Positions 17,248 through 27,121 of a stretch of 64,000 nucleotides of DNA are shown here, in pieces. The DNA is from Betaproteobacteria bacterium (GTDB taxonomy: Bacteria; Pseudomonadota; Gammaproteobacteria; Burkholderiales; Casimicrobiaceae): the NCBI GenBank assembly GCA_016861105.1, contig BOKS01000001.1, forward strand, positions 124,001 to 188,000, written 5' to 3'. A model generated the notes under the pieces. The model had not been told where the DNA came from. It searched no databases and saw nothing but the letters and a program-made list of their open reading frames with translations. The position numbers and the translations under genes were made by a program. The number at the start of each line of letters is the position of its first letter. Position 1 is the first letter of the stretch.

Positions 17248-18360
17248 TTGGCCGCCTTCGCCGTCTCGGACACGCCGCAGGGCCAGCGCGTCGTCACGCT
17301 GACCGGCCGGCTCGACGCCGCCGCGCTGCAGCAGATGTGGGCGCCGGTGCGCGCCGCGGTCGCGGCGGACCCGGGGCGGCCGGTGGTGGTCGACGCGAGC
17401 GGCGTCGAGTACTGCGACGGCGCCGGCGCGGCGCTGCTGGTCGAGCTGCTGCGGCACGCACGGCCGGCGCCCGTCGAGGTGCGCAACCTGCGCCCGCCGT
17501 TCGACGCGCTGCTCGCGCAGTTCGACGCGAAGCGCCTCGAGCACGACCTCGATCCTCCGGCGCGGCGCGTGCCGTTCGTCGAGGAGATCGGGCGCGCGGC
17601 GTCGCAGGTCGCGCGCGACCTGCGGCTGCAGATCAGCTTCATCGGCGAGACGACGGCGGCGCTCGTCGACGCGGTGCTGCGCCCGCATCGCGTCCGCTGG
17701 CGCGACGTGTGGCGCATCGCCGAGCGCGCGGGCGTCGACGCGCTGCCGATCGTCGCGCTGATCAGCTTCCTGCTGGGGATGATCCTCGCGTTCCAGTCGG
17801 CCGTGCCGATGAAGCGCTTCGGCGCCGAGATCTTCGTCGCCGACCTGATCGGGCTGTCGATGCTGCGCGAGCTGGGCCCGCTGATGACGGCCATCCTCCT
17901 CGCCGGGCGCTCGGGGGCGGCGTTCGCCGCCGAGATCGGCACGATGCGCGTCAACCAGGAGGTCGACGCGCTGACGACGATGGGCCTCGACCCGGTGCGC
18001 TTCCTCGTGACGCCGCGCATCATCGCGCTGGTGATGATGGCGCCGCTGCTGACCCTGTTCGCCAACGTGGTCGGACTGGTCGGCGGCGCGGTGACGATGC
18101 AGACCTTCGGCATCCCGTTCATCACGTTCTTCCGCGAGGCCGACGCGGCCGTCAACCTGCAGGACTTCCTGGCGGGCTTCGTCAAGACGTTCTTCTTCGC
18201 CATCCTGATCGGCGGCATCGGCTGCCTGCGGGGCCTGCAGACCGCGGCGGGTGCGTCGGCGGTGGGCGACGCGGCCACGCGCGCCGTCGTGTCCTGCATC
18301 ATCATGCTGGTGGTCGTCGACGGCCTGTTCGCGCTCGCCTACTACATGCTCGACATCTGA
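17248..18360 (+). CDS. mlaE: STAS-MlaE fusion, permease of an Mla/MCE-type lipid ABC transporter
   Basis: 370 residues. A TTG at 17248 is the best start, as no ATG or GTG fits before the STAS domain. Residues 5-100 form a STAS domain (VVVDASGVEYCDGAGAALL) that in E. coli is a separate protein, MlaB. Residues about 120-370 are the MlaE permease, with the conserved GMILAFQSA, ELGPLMTAILLAGRSGAAFAA and EIGTMRVNQEVDAL segments. With MlaF and MlaD encoded next it forms an inner-membrane complex that moves phospholipids or other lipids between membranes. The stop overlaps mlaF (TGATG). Confidence 0.9.
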   Translation: MAAFAVSDTPQGQRVVTLTGRLDAAALQQMWAPVRAAVAADPGRPVVVDASGVEYCDGAGAALLVELLRHARPAPVEVRNLRPPFDALLAQFDAKRLEHDLDPPARRVPFVEEIGRAASQVARDLRLQISFIGETTAALVDAVLRPHRVRWRDVWRIAERAGVDALPIVALISFLLGMILAFQSAVPMKRFGAEIFVADLIGLSMLRELGPLMTAILLAGRSGAAFAAEIGTMRVNQEVDALTTMGLDPVRFLVTPRIIALVMMAPLLTLFANVVGLVGGAVTMQTFGIPFITFFREADAAVNLQDFLAGFVKTFFFAILIGGIGCLRGLQTAAGASAVGDAATRAVVSCIIMLVVVDGLFALAYYMLDI

Positions 18361-19142
18361 TGGACGGAACGCGCGCCGCCAAGGGGGAGCCGATCATCCG
18401 CGTCGTCGGCCTCGACACGGGCTACGACGGCGTGCCGATCCTGAAGGACGTGACCTTCGAGGTGCGCCGCGGCGAGGTGTTCGGCATCCTCGGCGGCTCG
18501 GGCTCGGGGAAGAGCACGATCCTCAAGAACATGATCGGGCTGCTGCCGCCGATACGCGGCCGCATCCTGTTCGGCGACCAGGACATCGTCACCGCGGAGG
18601 GCGACGTGCGCGAGCGCATCCTGTCGCGCTTCGGCGTCATGTACCAGTCGGGCGCGCTGTTCGGCTCGATGACGCTGCTCGAGAACGTCCGGCTGCCGCT
18701 GGAGACGGCGACCGACCTGCCGGGCGACGCGATCGACCTGGTCGCGCGGATGAAGCTCGAGCTGGTCGGCCTCGAGGCGTTCACGGGCCACCTGCCGGCC
18801 GAGCTCTCCGGCGGCATGCAGAAGCGCGCCGGCATCGCGCGCGCGATGGCGCTGGACCCGGAGATCCTGTTCCTCGACGAGCCGTCGTCCGGGCTCGACC
18901 CGATCACCGCGGCCTCGCTCGACGCGACGATCCGCCGCCTGGCCGACGGGACTGGCGTGACGTTCGTCATCGTCACGCACGACCTCGCCAGCATCTACAC
19001 CGCCACCGATCGGGTGATCCTGATCGAGCGCCGCGCCAAGGGCATCATCGCGGAGGGCGACCCGCGCCGCCTGCGCGAGGAGAGCGACGATCCGCGCGTG
19101 CGCGCGTTCTTCCGGCGCGAGCCGGAGCCCGCCGGGACCTGA
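18360..19142 (+). CDS. mlaF: MlaF-like ATPase of the lipid ABC transporter
   Basis: 260 residues from an ATG at 18360 that overlaps the permease stop by one base. It is a single ABC domain with Walker A GGSGSGKST, the Q-loop region GVMYQSGALFGSMT typical of Mce/Mla ATPases, signature ELSGGMQKR, Walker B EILFLDEPSSGLDP and the switch histidine in VTHDL. It powers MlaE. It belongs to the tight block STAS-mlaE, mlaF, mlaD and the auxiliary lipoprotein. Confidence 0.93.
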   Translation: MDGTRAAKGEPIIRVVGLDTGYDGVPILKDVTFEVRRGEVFGILGGSGSGKSTILKNMIGLLPPIRGRILFGDQDIVTAEGDVRERILSRFGVMYQSGALFGSMTLLENVRLPLETATDLPGDAIDLVARMKLELVGLEAFTGHLPAELSGGMQKRAGIARAMALDPEILFLDEPSSGLDPITAASLDATIRRLADGTGVTFVIVTHDLASIYTATDRVILIERRAKGIIAEGDPRRLREESDDPRVRAFFRREPEPAGT

Positions 19143-19150
19143 AGCGTGCC

Positions 19151-20215
19151 ATGAGCCTGCGTGCGAACTACTTCAAGCTGGGCCTGTTCGTCCTCGGCGC
19201 CGTCGCCTGCGCGGTCGCCATCCTGCTCGTCGTCGGCAGCGGCCGCTGGTTCACGCCCAAGCTGACGATCGAGACCTACTTCGACGAGTCGGTGCAGGGG
19301 CTGGACATCGGCAGCAAGCTCAAGTACCGCGGCGTGTCGATCGGCGACGTGACGCGCATCTCGTTCACCTACACGCGCTACCAGCTGGACCGGCCGATCA
19401 CCGAGCGCGCGCGCTACGTGCTCGTCGAGGCCGAGATCCAGCCGCGGCTGCTCGGCGGGCGCGCGCAGGCGGGCGACCTCACCGGCGGGGAGAGCTCCGC
19501 GGTCGAGGTGGACCGCGGCATGCGGGTGCGCCTCGCGCCGCAGGGCATCACCGGCACCAACTACCTGGAGATCGACTACGTCGACCCGTCGGCCAACCCG
19601 GTGCTGCCGATCGACTGGACGCCGGAGCACATCTACATCCCGAGCGCGCGCTCGACGCTGACGTCCTTCGTCAACGCCGCGAGCGAGATCTTGTCCCGGC
19701 TGCAGAGCCTCGACATCGAGGGGACGGTCGCGAACCTGAACCGGCTGCTCGTGACCACCAACGACCGCATCGGGGCGATCGACACGCGGCGCATCGGCGA
19801 CCAGGCGCAGCGCACGCTGGCGCAGATCGAGTCGACGCTGAAGTCGGTCGACGGCAAGCGCCTCTCCGACGAGGCGGTCGCGCTGATCGGCGAGCTGCGC
19901 CAGAGCAATGCCGAGCTCAAGTCGCTGCTCGCGCAGCCCGCGCTGCGCAGGATTCCCGAGGACGCCGGCGCCGCCGTCGCGGAACTGCGCAAGCTGTTCG
20001 CCGACCCGCGGCTCGCCGCGAGCATCGCCCACCTCGAGCGGACGCTGTCGCGCCTCGACCGGATCACCGGAGGCACCGAGACGAACCTCGCCGCGACCAT
20101 CGAGAACCTGCGCCAGATCACCGAGAACCTGCGCGAGCTCACCGAGAACGCGAAGCGCTATCCGTCGAACCTGCTGTTCGGCGAGCCGCCGACCCCGCTG
20201 GAGCGAACGCGATGA
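19151..20215 (+). CDS. mlaD: MlaD-like MCE-domain protein
   Basis: 354 residues from an ATG at 19151, 8 bp after mlaF. One N-terminal membrane anchor (about 8-28) precedes a single MCE domain (about 35-150: IETYFDESVQGLDIGSKLKYRGVSIG split by loops, and GITGTNYLEIDYVD). A long C-terminal region (about 190-350) is rich in heptad-like helix (RRIGDQAQRTLAQIESTL, ENLRQITENLRELTENAK). MCE rings carry lipid through the periplasm. The helical tail makes it longer than E. coli MlaD (about 180 residues), resembling the PqiB/needle-forming class with an added coiled coil. Confidence 0.9.
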   Translation: MSLRANYFKLGLFVLGAVACAVAILLVVGSGRWFTPKLTIETYFDESVQGLDIGSKLKYRGVSIGDVTRISFTYTRYQLDRPITERARYVLVEAEIQPRLLGGRAQAGDLTGGESSAVEVDRGMRVRLAPQGITGTNYLEIDYVDPSANPVLPIDWTPEHIYIPSARSTLTSFVNAASEILSRLQSLDIEGTVANLNRLLVTTNDRIGAIDTRRIGDQAQRTLAQIESTLKSVDGKRLSDEAVALIGELRQSNAELKSLLAQPALRRIPEDAGAAVAELRKLFADPRLAASIAHLERTLSRLDRITGGTETNLAATIENLRQITENLRELTENAKRYPSNLLFGEPPTPLERTR

Positions 20216-20841
20216 CCACCGCCGCCTTACGCCGCCGCGCGCTCGTCCTGCTGCCGCTCGCCGCGGCGCTCGGGGCGTGCAGCAACCCCTTCAGCCGGCC
20301 CTCGCCGGTGAAGCGCACGTTCCTGCTCGAGCCGGCGCTGCCGCCGCCGGGTCCGCGCACGCAGCCTGGCGTCGTGCGCGTGGGCAGCGTCCGCGTGGCC
20401 GCACCGTACCGCGATCGCGGCTTCGTGTTCCGCACCGGCGAGCTCAAGGTCGAGTCGGACTTCTACCACGAGTTCTTCGCGAGCCCGTCGTCGATGGTCG
20501 CGGAGTCGGCGGCGCGCGCGCTCGCCTCCGCCCGCGTGTTCGAGCGCGTCGTCCAGGGCGCCGTGGGGGCGGAAGCGGTCGACTTCGTGCTCGAGGGCTT
20601 CGTGGTGGCGCTCTACGCCGACGCGCGCTCCGCCGCGGCCGAGGCCGAGGTCGCCGTCGACTGGTTCCTGTCGCGCGCCGCCTATCCGGGCGGCGTCGTC
20701 TGGACCCGCGGGTACCGCGAGCGCGCACCGATCGCGGGTACGGCCGCGGAGGCCGTCGCCGGCGCGATGAACGAGGCGCTCGGCCGCGTGCTGGCCGCGC
20801 TCGCGCGCGACCTCGCCGTGGCCGAGGTCTCCCCGCGCTGA
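20212..20841 (+). CDS. ABC-type transport auxiliary lipoprotein (PqiC/DUF330-like)
   Basis: 209 residues from an ATG at 20212 overlapping the mlaD stop (ATGA). A lipoprotein signal ends in LGAC (lipidated Cys at about residue 23). The rest matches the ABC-type transport auxiliary component family: TFLLEPALPPPG, VRVGSVRVAAPYRDRGFVFR, and a C-terminal helix. In the Pqi system the equivalent outer-membrane lipoprotein receives the MCE tunnel. Here it should be the outer-membrane partner of the MlaEFD-like complex. It is the last gene of this unit. Confidence 0.85.
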   Translation: MTTAALRRRALVLLPLAAALGACSNPFSRPSPVKRTFLLEPALPPPGPRTQPGVVRVGSVRVAAPYRDRGFVFRTGELKVESDFYHEFFASPSSMVAESAARALASARVFERVVQGAVGAEAVDFVLEGFVVALYADARSAAAEAEVAVDWFLSRAAYPGGVVWTRGYRERAPIAGTAAEAVAGAMNEALGRVLAALARDLAVAEVSPR

Positions 20842-21025
20842 CGCCCGTCCGCTCGCGGACCGCCGGAAATCGCGCACTCCGCCCGCTCTCGGCCGCGCAA
20901 GTCCGCCGCATGCCGTTGGACAGCTCGGGCCGCGGGCCCTCGTGCTGCGGAGGGGGTCGCGTGCTTTGCGCTATGCTCGGGACGTTCGCTCGGCGGCCGC
21001 CGCCGGCGGACCGGCAGGGGGGGCG

Positions 21026-22315
21026 ATGATCCGGATGTTTCTCGAGGGTGCGGACGCCGCGGGTGCGCGCCGCGGCGCGCTGGCCGCGCTCGCCGTCCTG
21101 TGGCTCGCAGGCTGCGGCGATGGCCCGCGGGAGGCGGCGAAGGCGCCGCCCCCGGCGCCGCAGGTCGTCGTGGCGCCGTCCCGCGTGCAGACCGTGCCCG
21201 TGCTGCGCGAGTACGTCGGCAACGTCCAGGCGTACAGCTCGGTCGAGATCTCGGCGCGTGTCGAGGGCATCCTCGAGAAGCGGCACTTCACCGAGGGCAC
21301 CGACGTGCGCCGCGGCCAGCTCCTCTACACGATCGACGCGTCGCAGTACGAGCAGTCGCTGAAGAACGCGGAGGGCGCGCTCGCGAACGTGCAGGCGGGG
21401 CTGGCCAACGCGCAGGCCCAGCTCGCCAACGCGCAGGCGCGCGAGCGGCGGCTGGCGCCGCTGGTGCAGGAGGAGGCGATCAGCCGGCAGGACTACGACG
21501 ACGCGCTCGCGCAGGAGAGGTCGGCGCAGGCGCAGGTCGCGGCGGGTCGCGCGCAGGTGGACTCCGCGCGCGCCAACGTCGAGAGCGCGAAGCTGAGCCT
21601 CGGGTACACCAAGGTCTACGCGACCGAGTCGGGGCGCATCGGGCAGACGCTGGTCCCCGAGGGGCGGCTCGTGGGCCGCGGCCAGCCGACGCACCTGGTC
21701 ACGATCGACAGGATCGACCCGATCTACGTCACGTTCACGATGCCCGATCGCGACGCGATCGTGCTGCGCCGCGCGATCGAGAAGGGCGAGATCCGCACCG
21801 GGAAGGGGGCGGGGTCCGTGCGCTTCGTGCTGCCCGACGGCAGCGAGCTGACCGACGCGGGCCGCATCGATTTCACCGACGCGCAGGTGAACCGCGAGAC
21901 CGGCACGATCACGCAGCGGGCGATCATCGCGAACCCGCAGCGCATCCTGCTGCCGGGCATGTTCGTGAACGTCGAGCTCAAGGTCGGCGACCGCGAGAAC
22001 GCGGTCGTCGTGCCGCAGCGGGCCGTCGTGAAGGTGCCCAACGGCCACATCGTGTACGTCGTCGGCCCCGACGCTCGCGTCGAGCGCCGCGACCTCGTCG
22101 TCGGCGCGTGGATCGGCGACGACTGGATCGTCGAGAAGGGTCTCGCGGGCGGCGAGCAGGTGATCGTCGACGGCGTGCAGCGCGTGCAGCCCGGCATCGT
22201 CGTCGCGCCCGTCCGGCAGCAGTCGGCGCCCGCGACCGCGGCGCCCGGGACGCCGCCGTCCGCGCCGGCACCTTCCGGGCGCCCCGCGACGGGCGCGCCG
22301 GCGCCCGCCCGCTAG
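21026..22315 (+). CDS. RND efflux periplasmic adaptor (membrane fusion protein)
   Basis: 429 residues from an ATG at 21026, preceded by AGGGGGGG. A lipoprotein signal ends in LAGC. The HlyD/AcrA-type layout follows: barrel-sandwich (lipoyl) halves near 65-110 and 205-245, with an alpha-helical hairpin between them containing repeated NAQAQLANAQA heptads, then the beta-barrel and membrane-proximal domains (QVNRETGTITQRA, LLPGMFVNVEL) and a Pro/Ala-rich tail. It links the RND pump to the outer-membrane channel encoded downstream. A TATGCT at 20972-20977 is a possible -10 box. No local regulator gene accompanies the operon. Confidence 0.93.
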   Translation: MIRMFLEGADAAGARRGALAALAVLWLAGCGDGPREAAKAPPPAPQVVVAPSRVQTVPVLREYVGNVQAYSSVEISARVEGILEKRHFTEGTDVRRGQLLYTIDASQYEQSLKNAEGALANVQAGLANAQAQLANAQARERRLAPLVQEEAISRQDYDDALAQERSAQAQVAAGRAQVDSARANVESAKLSLGYTKVYATESGRIGQTLVPEGRLVGRGQPTHLVTIDRIDPIYVTFTMPDRDAIVLRRAIEKGEIRTGKGAGSVRFVLPDGSELTDAGRIDFTDAQVNRETGTITQRAIIANPQRILLPGMFVNVELKVGDRENAVVVPQRAVVKVPNGHIVYVVGPDARVERRDLVVGAWIGDDWIVEKGLAGGEQVIVDGVQRVQPGIVVAPVRQQSAPATAAPGTPPSAPAPSGRPATGAPAPAR

Positions 22316-22321
22316 CGCACC

Positions 22322-25300
22322 ATGGGCTTCTTCGTCGAGCGCCCGGTCTTCGCGACCGTCATCGCCCTGATCATCACGCTGGTCGGGCTGCTGGCCGTGC
22401 GCCAGCTCGCGATCGAGCAGTATCCGAACGTCGCGCCGCCGCAGGTCTCGGTCACAGCGGTCTACCCGGGTGCCTCGCCCGAGCTGCTCGAGAACGTGGT
22501 GGCTGCGCCGCTGGAGCGCGAGATGAACGGCGTCTCCGGGCTGCTCTACATGCAGTCCACGTCGTCGTCGTCGGGCCTGATGCAGCTGTCGGTGGTGTTC
22601 GAGCCCGGCACCGACCTCGACCTCGCCACGGTCGAGGTCAACAACCGCGTCAAGCGCGTGGAGCCGCTGCTGCCGCAGGCCGTGCTCCAGAACGGCGTCA
22701 AGGTCGACAAGACGAACCCGGCGATCCTCCTGATCGTCACGATGCAGTCGAAGACCGGGCAGTTCGACCGCGACTACCTGTCGAACCTCGCGAACAGCAG
22801 CGTCGTGCCGGAGCTGAAGCGCGTCGGCGGCGTGGGCGACGTGCTGCTCTTCGGCTATCCGTACGCGATGCGCGTCTGGATCAACCCCGACCAGCTGGCG
22901 AAGTACCGGCTGACGGTCTCGGACGTGGCCAACGCGATCCGCGAGCAGAACCAGAACTACGCCGTCGGCGAGATCGGCACGTCGCCGTCGCCGGCCGGCC
23001 AGGTGCTGACCTTCCCGGTGCAGACGACGGGGACCTTCACCGATCCGTCCCAGTTCTCCGACGTCATCGTGCGCGCGGCGTCGGACGGCTCGGTGGTGCG
23101 CGTGCGCGACGTCGCGCGCGTCGAGCTCGGCGCCGACGACTACCAGATCAGCCTGCGCCTCAACGGGCAGCCCGCGACCGGCCTCGGCGTCTACCTTCGG
23201 CCCGGAGGGAACGCGCTCAAGACGGCCGACGAGGTGCGCGCCAAGATGGAGGAGCTGGCGCGCAGCTTCCCGCGCGACGTCGAGTGGCGCGTGCCGTACG
23301 ACACCACGGTGTTCGTCGACGCGTCGATCGAGCTCGTCGTGCACACGTTCATCGAGGCCTTCGTCCTGGTGCTGCTCGTCGTCTACCTGTTCCTCGGGTC
23401 GCTGCGCGCCACGATCATCCCGATGCTCGCGATCCCCGTGTCGCTGGTGGGAACGATGGCCGGGATGCTGCTGATGGGCTTCTCGATCAACATGCTCACG
23501 CTGTTCGGCCTCGTGCTGGCGATCGGCATCGTCGTCGACGACGCGATCGTCGTCGTCGAGGCCGTCGAGAAGATCATGCACGACCGCGGGCTGGGCCCGC
23601 GCGAGGCGGCGCGCGAGGCGATGAAGGGCATCGGCAGCGCGATCGTCGGCGTGACGGCGGTCATCTGCGCCGTCTTCGTGCCGATCGCATTCCTCGGCGG
23701 CGTCACCGGGACCCTGTACAAGCAGTTCGCGATCACGATCACGATCTCGACGCTGCTCTCGGCGATCACCGCGCTGACGCTGACGCCGGCGCTGTGCGCG
23801 CTGATCCTCGAGCCGGGCGCGCACAAGCCCCGGCCGATCCAGCTGTTCGACCGCTTCTTCGACCGGGTCACCGGCGGCTACGTCGGCGTCGTCGGCTTCG
23901 CGATCCGGCGCTGGCTGCTGTTCATGCTGCTCTACGCCGGCATCCTCGTGGCGCTCTTCGTGCTGTTCAGGGCGATCCCCGGCGGCTTCGTCCCGGAGGA
24001 GGACAAGGGCACGGCGCTGGTGGCGATCGACCTGCCGTCGGGTGCCTCGCAGGAGCGCGTGCGCGAGGTGCTCGAGCGGGTCGAGGCGACGATCCGCGAG
24101 GAGCCGTCCGTGCAGGACGTGATCGGCATCCTCGGCTTCTCGGTGTTCTACCGCTACGCGAACCAGGGCTTCGTCTACGTGACGCTGAAGGACTGGAAGG
24201 AGCGTCCCGATCCCTCGCAGCACGCGCTGGCGATCATCGGCCGGCTGAACGCGAAGCTCGCCCGCATCGCCGAGGCGCGCGTGTTCGCGCTCAACGAGCC
24301 GCCGATCTCGGGCATGGGCTCGATCGGCGGATTCGACTACCGCCTGGTGGCGCTCGATGGCGACCGCGCCAAGCTGGACCAGACGGCGGCGGCGCTGGTG
24401 CAGGCCGCGCGCGCGGACCCGCGGCTGGCGGGCGTGCGCAGCGTGGCCGCGCCGGACGTGCAGACCCTCTTCCTTGACGTCGACCGCAACAAGGCCAAGG
24501 CGCTCGGCGTGCCGCTGTCGGAGATCTACCAGACGATCGGCACGCTGCTCGGCTCGTCGTTCGTCAACCAGTTCACCGCGTTCGGCACCAACCTCAAGGT
24601 GAAGCTGCAGTCGGAGCAGGTGTTCCGCTCCGATCCCGCCTACCTGTCGCGCTTCTACGTGCGCAACGGCAAGGGCGACATGGTGCCGCTCCCCGTCGTG
24701 GCGACCACCGAGTTCCGCTCGGCGCCCATCGCGCTCACCCGCTACAACGGCTACCCGTCCGTGCAGATCAACGGCGTGCCCGCCCCCGGCCGCAGCTCCG
24801 GCGAGGCGCTCGCCGCCATGGAAGCGATCTCCGCCGACCGGCTCCCGCAGGGGATGGGCTTCGAGTGGTCCGGGCAGTCGCTGCAGGAGCGCGTCGCCGG
24901 CGGACAGGCCGGCTTCATCTTCGCGCTGTCGTTCGTCTTCGTCTTCCTGTTCCTCGCCGCCCTCTACGAGAGCTTCTCGCTGCCGGTCGCCGTGTTCCTC
25001 ATCGTGCCGATCGGCATCTTCGGGGCGCTGGTCGCGCTGCTGCTGCGGCAGACGCCCAACGACGTGTTCTTCCAGGTCTCGCTCGTCACGCTGGTCGGCC
25101 TGGCCGGCAAGAACGGCATCCTGATCGTCGAGTTCGCGAAGCAGCGCTACGAGGAGGGCCTGTCGGTGATCGACGCCGCGCTCGAGGCGGCGCGCCTGCG
25201 GCTGCGGCCGATCGTGATGACCTCCCTCGCGTTCATCCTCGGCGTGCTCCCGCTGGTGAAGGCGACCGGCGCGGGGGCGGCGACGCAGCACTCGGTCGGC

Positions 25301-25489
25301 ACCGGGATCCTCGGCGGCATGCTGGCGGCCACGCTGATCGGCGTGTTCTTCACGCCGCTGTTCTACTGGGTGGTGATGACGTACGCGAGGCGCGAGCGGC
25401 GCGCCGCGGCGCAGCCGCCGGCAGGGTCCGCGCCGGAGGCTCCCGCGCCCGCCGAGCCGGGCGCTGCCGCGCACGGGGCCGCGCCGTGA
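22322..25489 (+). CDS. RND multidrug efflux pump (HAE1 family, AcrB/MexB-like)
   Basis: 1055 residues from an ATG at 22322, 6 bp after the adaptor gene. It is a full-length HAE1 RND pump: N-terminal FFVERPVFATVIALIITL, pore-domain segments, the proton-relay Asp-Asp pair in GIVVDDAIVVVE (TM4), and C-terminal LVGLAGKNGILIVEFAKQ. The length equals that of AcrB and MexB. It exports hydrophobic or amphiphilic compounds from the inner membrane and periplasm using proton motive force. The substrate range cannot be read from sequence. Confidence 0.95.
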   Translation: MGFFVERPVFATVIALIITLVGLLAVRQLAIEQYPNVAPPQVSVTAVYPGASPELLENVVAAPLEREMNGVSGLLYMQSTSSSSGLMQLSVVFEPGTDLDLATVEVNNRVKRVEPLLPQAVLQNGVKVDKTNPAILLIVTMQSKTGQFDRDYLSNLANSSVVPELKRVGGVGDVLLFGYPYAMRVWINPDQLAKYRLTVSDVANAIREQNQNYAVGEIGTSPSPAGQVLTFPVQTTGTFTDPSQFSDVIVRAASDGSVVRVRDVARVELGADDYQISLRLNGQPATGLGVYLRPGGNALKTADEVRAKMEELARSFPRDVEWRVPYDTTVFVDASIELVVHTFIEAFVLVLLVVYLFLGSLRATIIPMLAIPVSLVGTMAGMLLMGFSINMLTLFGLVLAIGIVVDDAIVVVEAVEKIMHDRGLGPREAAREAMKGIGSAIVGVTAVICAVFVPIAFLGGVTGTLYKQFAITITISTLLSAITALTLTPALCALILEPGAHKPRPIQLFDRFFDRVTGGYVGVVGFAIRRWLLFMLLYAGILVALFVLFRAIPGGFVPEEDKGTALVAIDLPSGASQERVREVLERVEATIREEPSVQDVIGILGFSVFYRYANQGFVYVTLKDWKERPDPSQHALAIIGRLNAKLARIAEARVFALNEPPISGMGSIGGFDYRLVALDGDRAKLDQTAAALVQAARADPRLAGVRSVAAPDVQTLFLDVDRNKAKALGVPLSEIYQTIGTLLGSSFVNQFTAFGTNLKVKLQSEQVFRSDPAYLSRFYVRNGKGDMVPLPVVATTEFRSAPIALTRYNGYPSVQINGVPAPGRSSGEALAAMEAISADRLPQGMGFEWSGQSLQERVAGGQAGFIFALSFVFVFLFLAALYESFSLPVAVFLIVPIGIFGALVALLLRQTPNDVFFQVSLVTLVGLAGKNGILIVEFAKQRYEEGLSVIDAALEAARLRLRPIVMTSLAFILGVLPLVKATGAGAATQHSVGTGILGGMLAATLIGVFFTPLFYWVVMTYARRERRAAAQPPAGSAPEAPAPAEPGAAAHGAAP

Positions 25490-26922
25490 GACGCGCCGCC
25501 GGCCTGCTGGCGACGTCCGCGCTCGCGCTGCTGATGCACGGCTGCGCCGCGCCGCTGCCCGAGCCGCCGGCCGCGCAGGTGCCCGCCGCCTGGCGCAACC
25601 CTGCGGACCACCGCGTGTCGTTGACGGACCGTCCCTGGGGAGCGATCTTCCAGTCGCCCGAGCTCGAGTCGCTGGTGCGCGAGGCGCTCGCCGCGAACGC
25701 CGACCTCGCGATCGCCGTGCAGCGCGTCGAGCTCGCGCGCGCGCAGTTCGGCATCCAGCGCTCGTTCCTCTTCCCGCAGGTCGGCGCGACGTTCGCCTAC
25801 GACCGGCAGCGGCTGCCGGTCGGCGGGTTCGACGAGAACAAGGTCTACGAATCCGCGCTGCTCGGGCTCGCGCTCTCCACCTGGGAGATCGACGTCTGGG
25901 GCCGTGTCCGCGCGGCGGCGGAGGGCGCCCGCCGCGAACTGGCAGCGGCCGACGAGACGCGGCTCGCGGCGCAGGTGTCGATCGTGGCGCAGGTGGCCTC
26001 GCTGTACCTGCAGCTGCTCGAGCTGGATGCGCAGCTCGAGATCTCGACGCTGACGCTGGCCGCGCGCCGCGAGTCGCTGCGCCTGGTCGAGCTGCGCTAC
26101 CGCGGAGGCGTGGCGTCGAAGCTCGAGGTGCAGGACGCGACCACGCTGGTGGCGCAGGCCGAGCAGACGATCGCCGAGATCGGCCGCGTGCGCTCGCGCA
26201 CCGAGAACGCGCTGTCGCTGGTCGTCGGGCGGCTCCCGGGGCCGATCGTCCGCGAGCGGACGCTGCGCGAGTTCGCGATCCCGGCGCAGTTGCCCGCGGG
26301 CATGCCGTCCGAGCTCCTGCTGCGCCGGCCGGACCTGCGCGCCGCGGAGCAGGCGCTGTACGCGGCGGACGCGAGCGTGGAGGCCGCCCGCAAGGCGTTC
26401 TATCCGTCGATCACGCTGACCGGCCTGCTCGGCTTCGCGAGTCCTGCGCTGCGCGACCTCCTCGACGGCGGACGCTACGCCTGGCAGGTGTCCCCGGCGG
26501 TCGCGCTGCCGCTGTTCACGGCGGGGCGCCTGCAGTCCAACCTCGAGGCCACGCAGGCCCAGCGCGAGATCGCGCTCGAGCAGTACCGCGCGGCGGTGCG
26601 CAACGCGTTCCGCGAAGTCGAGGACGCGCTGTCCGACGTCGAGCGCTACAGCGAGGAGCGCGCGGCGCTCGCGAAGGGCGTCGCCGCGCACCGCGAGCGC
26701 CTGCGGCTGTCGGAGCTGCGCTACAAGGGCGGCGTCGCGTCGTACTTCGAGGTGCTCGACTCGTCGCGCCAGCTGTTCCAGGCCGAGCTGCAGCTGGTCC
26801 AGGCGCTGCGCGGCCAGTACGGCGCGGTGATCGATCTCTACCGCGCCCTCGGCGGCGGCTACGAGGCGAACGCGCCGTCGGCCAGCGTGCCGGAGGCGCG
26901 GCGGGTGCCGGCGGGCGGCTGA
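25486..26922 (+). CDS. Outer-membrane efflux lipoprotein (NodT/OprM family)
   Basis: 478 residues from a GTG at 25486 overlapping the pump stop (GTGA). A lipoprotein signal ends in MHGCAAP. Two outer-membrane efflux (TolC-like) repeats follow, with the paired motifs LVELRYRGGVASKLEVQDA and LSELRYKGGVASYFEVLDS, which mark the two structural halves, and ELLLRRPDLRAAEQ. It forms the trimeric outer-membrane exit duct for the adaptor/pump pair. The operon is therefore a complete tripartite system. Confidence 0.93.
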   Translation: MRRAAGLLATSALALLMHGCAAPLPEPPAAQVPAAWRNPADHRVSLTDRPWGAIFQSPELESLVREALAANADLAIAVQRVELARAQFGIQRSFLFPQVGATFAYDRQRLPVGGFDENKVYESALLGLALSTWEIDVWGRVRAAAEGARRELAAADETRLAAQVSIVAQVASLYLQLLELDAQLEISTLTLAARRESLRLVELRYRGGVASKLEVQDATTLVAQAEQTIAEIGRVRSRTENALSLVVGRLPGPIVRERTLREFAIPAQLPAGMPSELLLRRPDLRAAEQALYAADASVEAARKAFYPSITLTGLLGFASPALRDLLDGGRYAWQVSPAVALPLFTAGRLQSNLEATQAQREIALEQYRAAVRNAFREVEDALSDVERYSEERAALAKGVAAHRERLRLSELRYKGGVASYFEVLDSSRQLFQAELQLVQALRGQYGAVIDLYRALGGGYEANAPSASVPEARRVPAGG

Positions 26923-27021
26923 CGCAGTTGCGTTGACGCCGCGCCGTCCGGCGTGGCAGACTTCGCCGCCGCGCGCACGGCCGTGCGCGCATCCCCCGTC
27001 CGACGCGCGAAGGAGGCCACG

Positions 27022-27081
27022 ATGACGACCCTTGACCTTGCCTTCGTCGGCCGCAGCCTCCGCGCGCGCGCCGCTGGCTGA
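27022..27081 (+). CDS. Putative 19-residue leader or orphan small ORF
   Basis: The ATG at 27022 is preceded by AAGGAGG (27010-27016) at ideal spacing, one of the strongest ribosome binding sites in the window. It is followed by 18 codons and TGA. The peptide MTTLDLAFVGRSLRARAAG has no recognisable motif. It could be a leader peptide, an independent microprotein, or the remnant of a longer gene whose beginning survives. The hairpin that follows at 27122-27140 makes a regulatory leader conceivable. Confidence 0.35.
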   Translation: MTTLDLAFVGRSLRARAAG

Positions 27082-27121
27082 GCACGGACGCAGGACTCCT
27101 TTCCGAGCACCGGTTTCCCGC

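Noticed and set aside
20444..25474. A 1676-codon minus-strand open frame opposite the RND operon
   Set aside because: It is Arg/His/Asp-rich antisense sequence created by high-GC codon use. The plus strand encodes three complete, homologous efflux proteins there.
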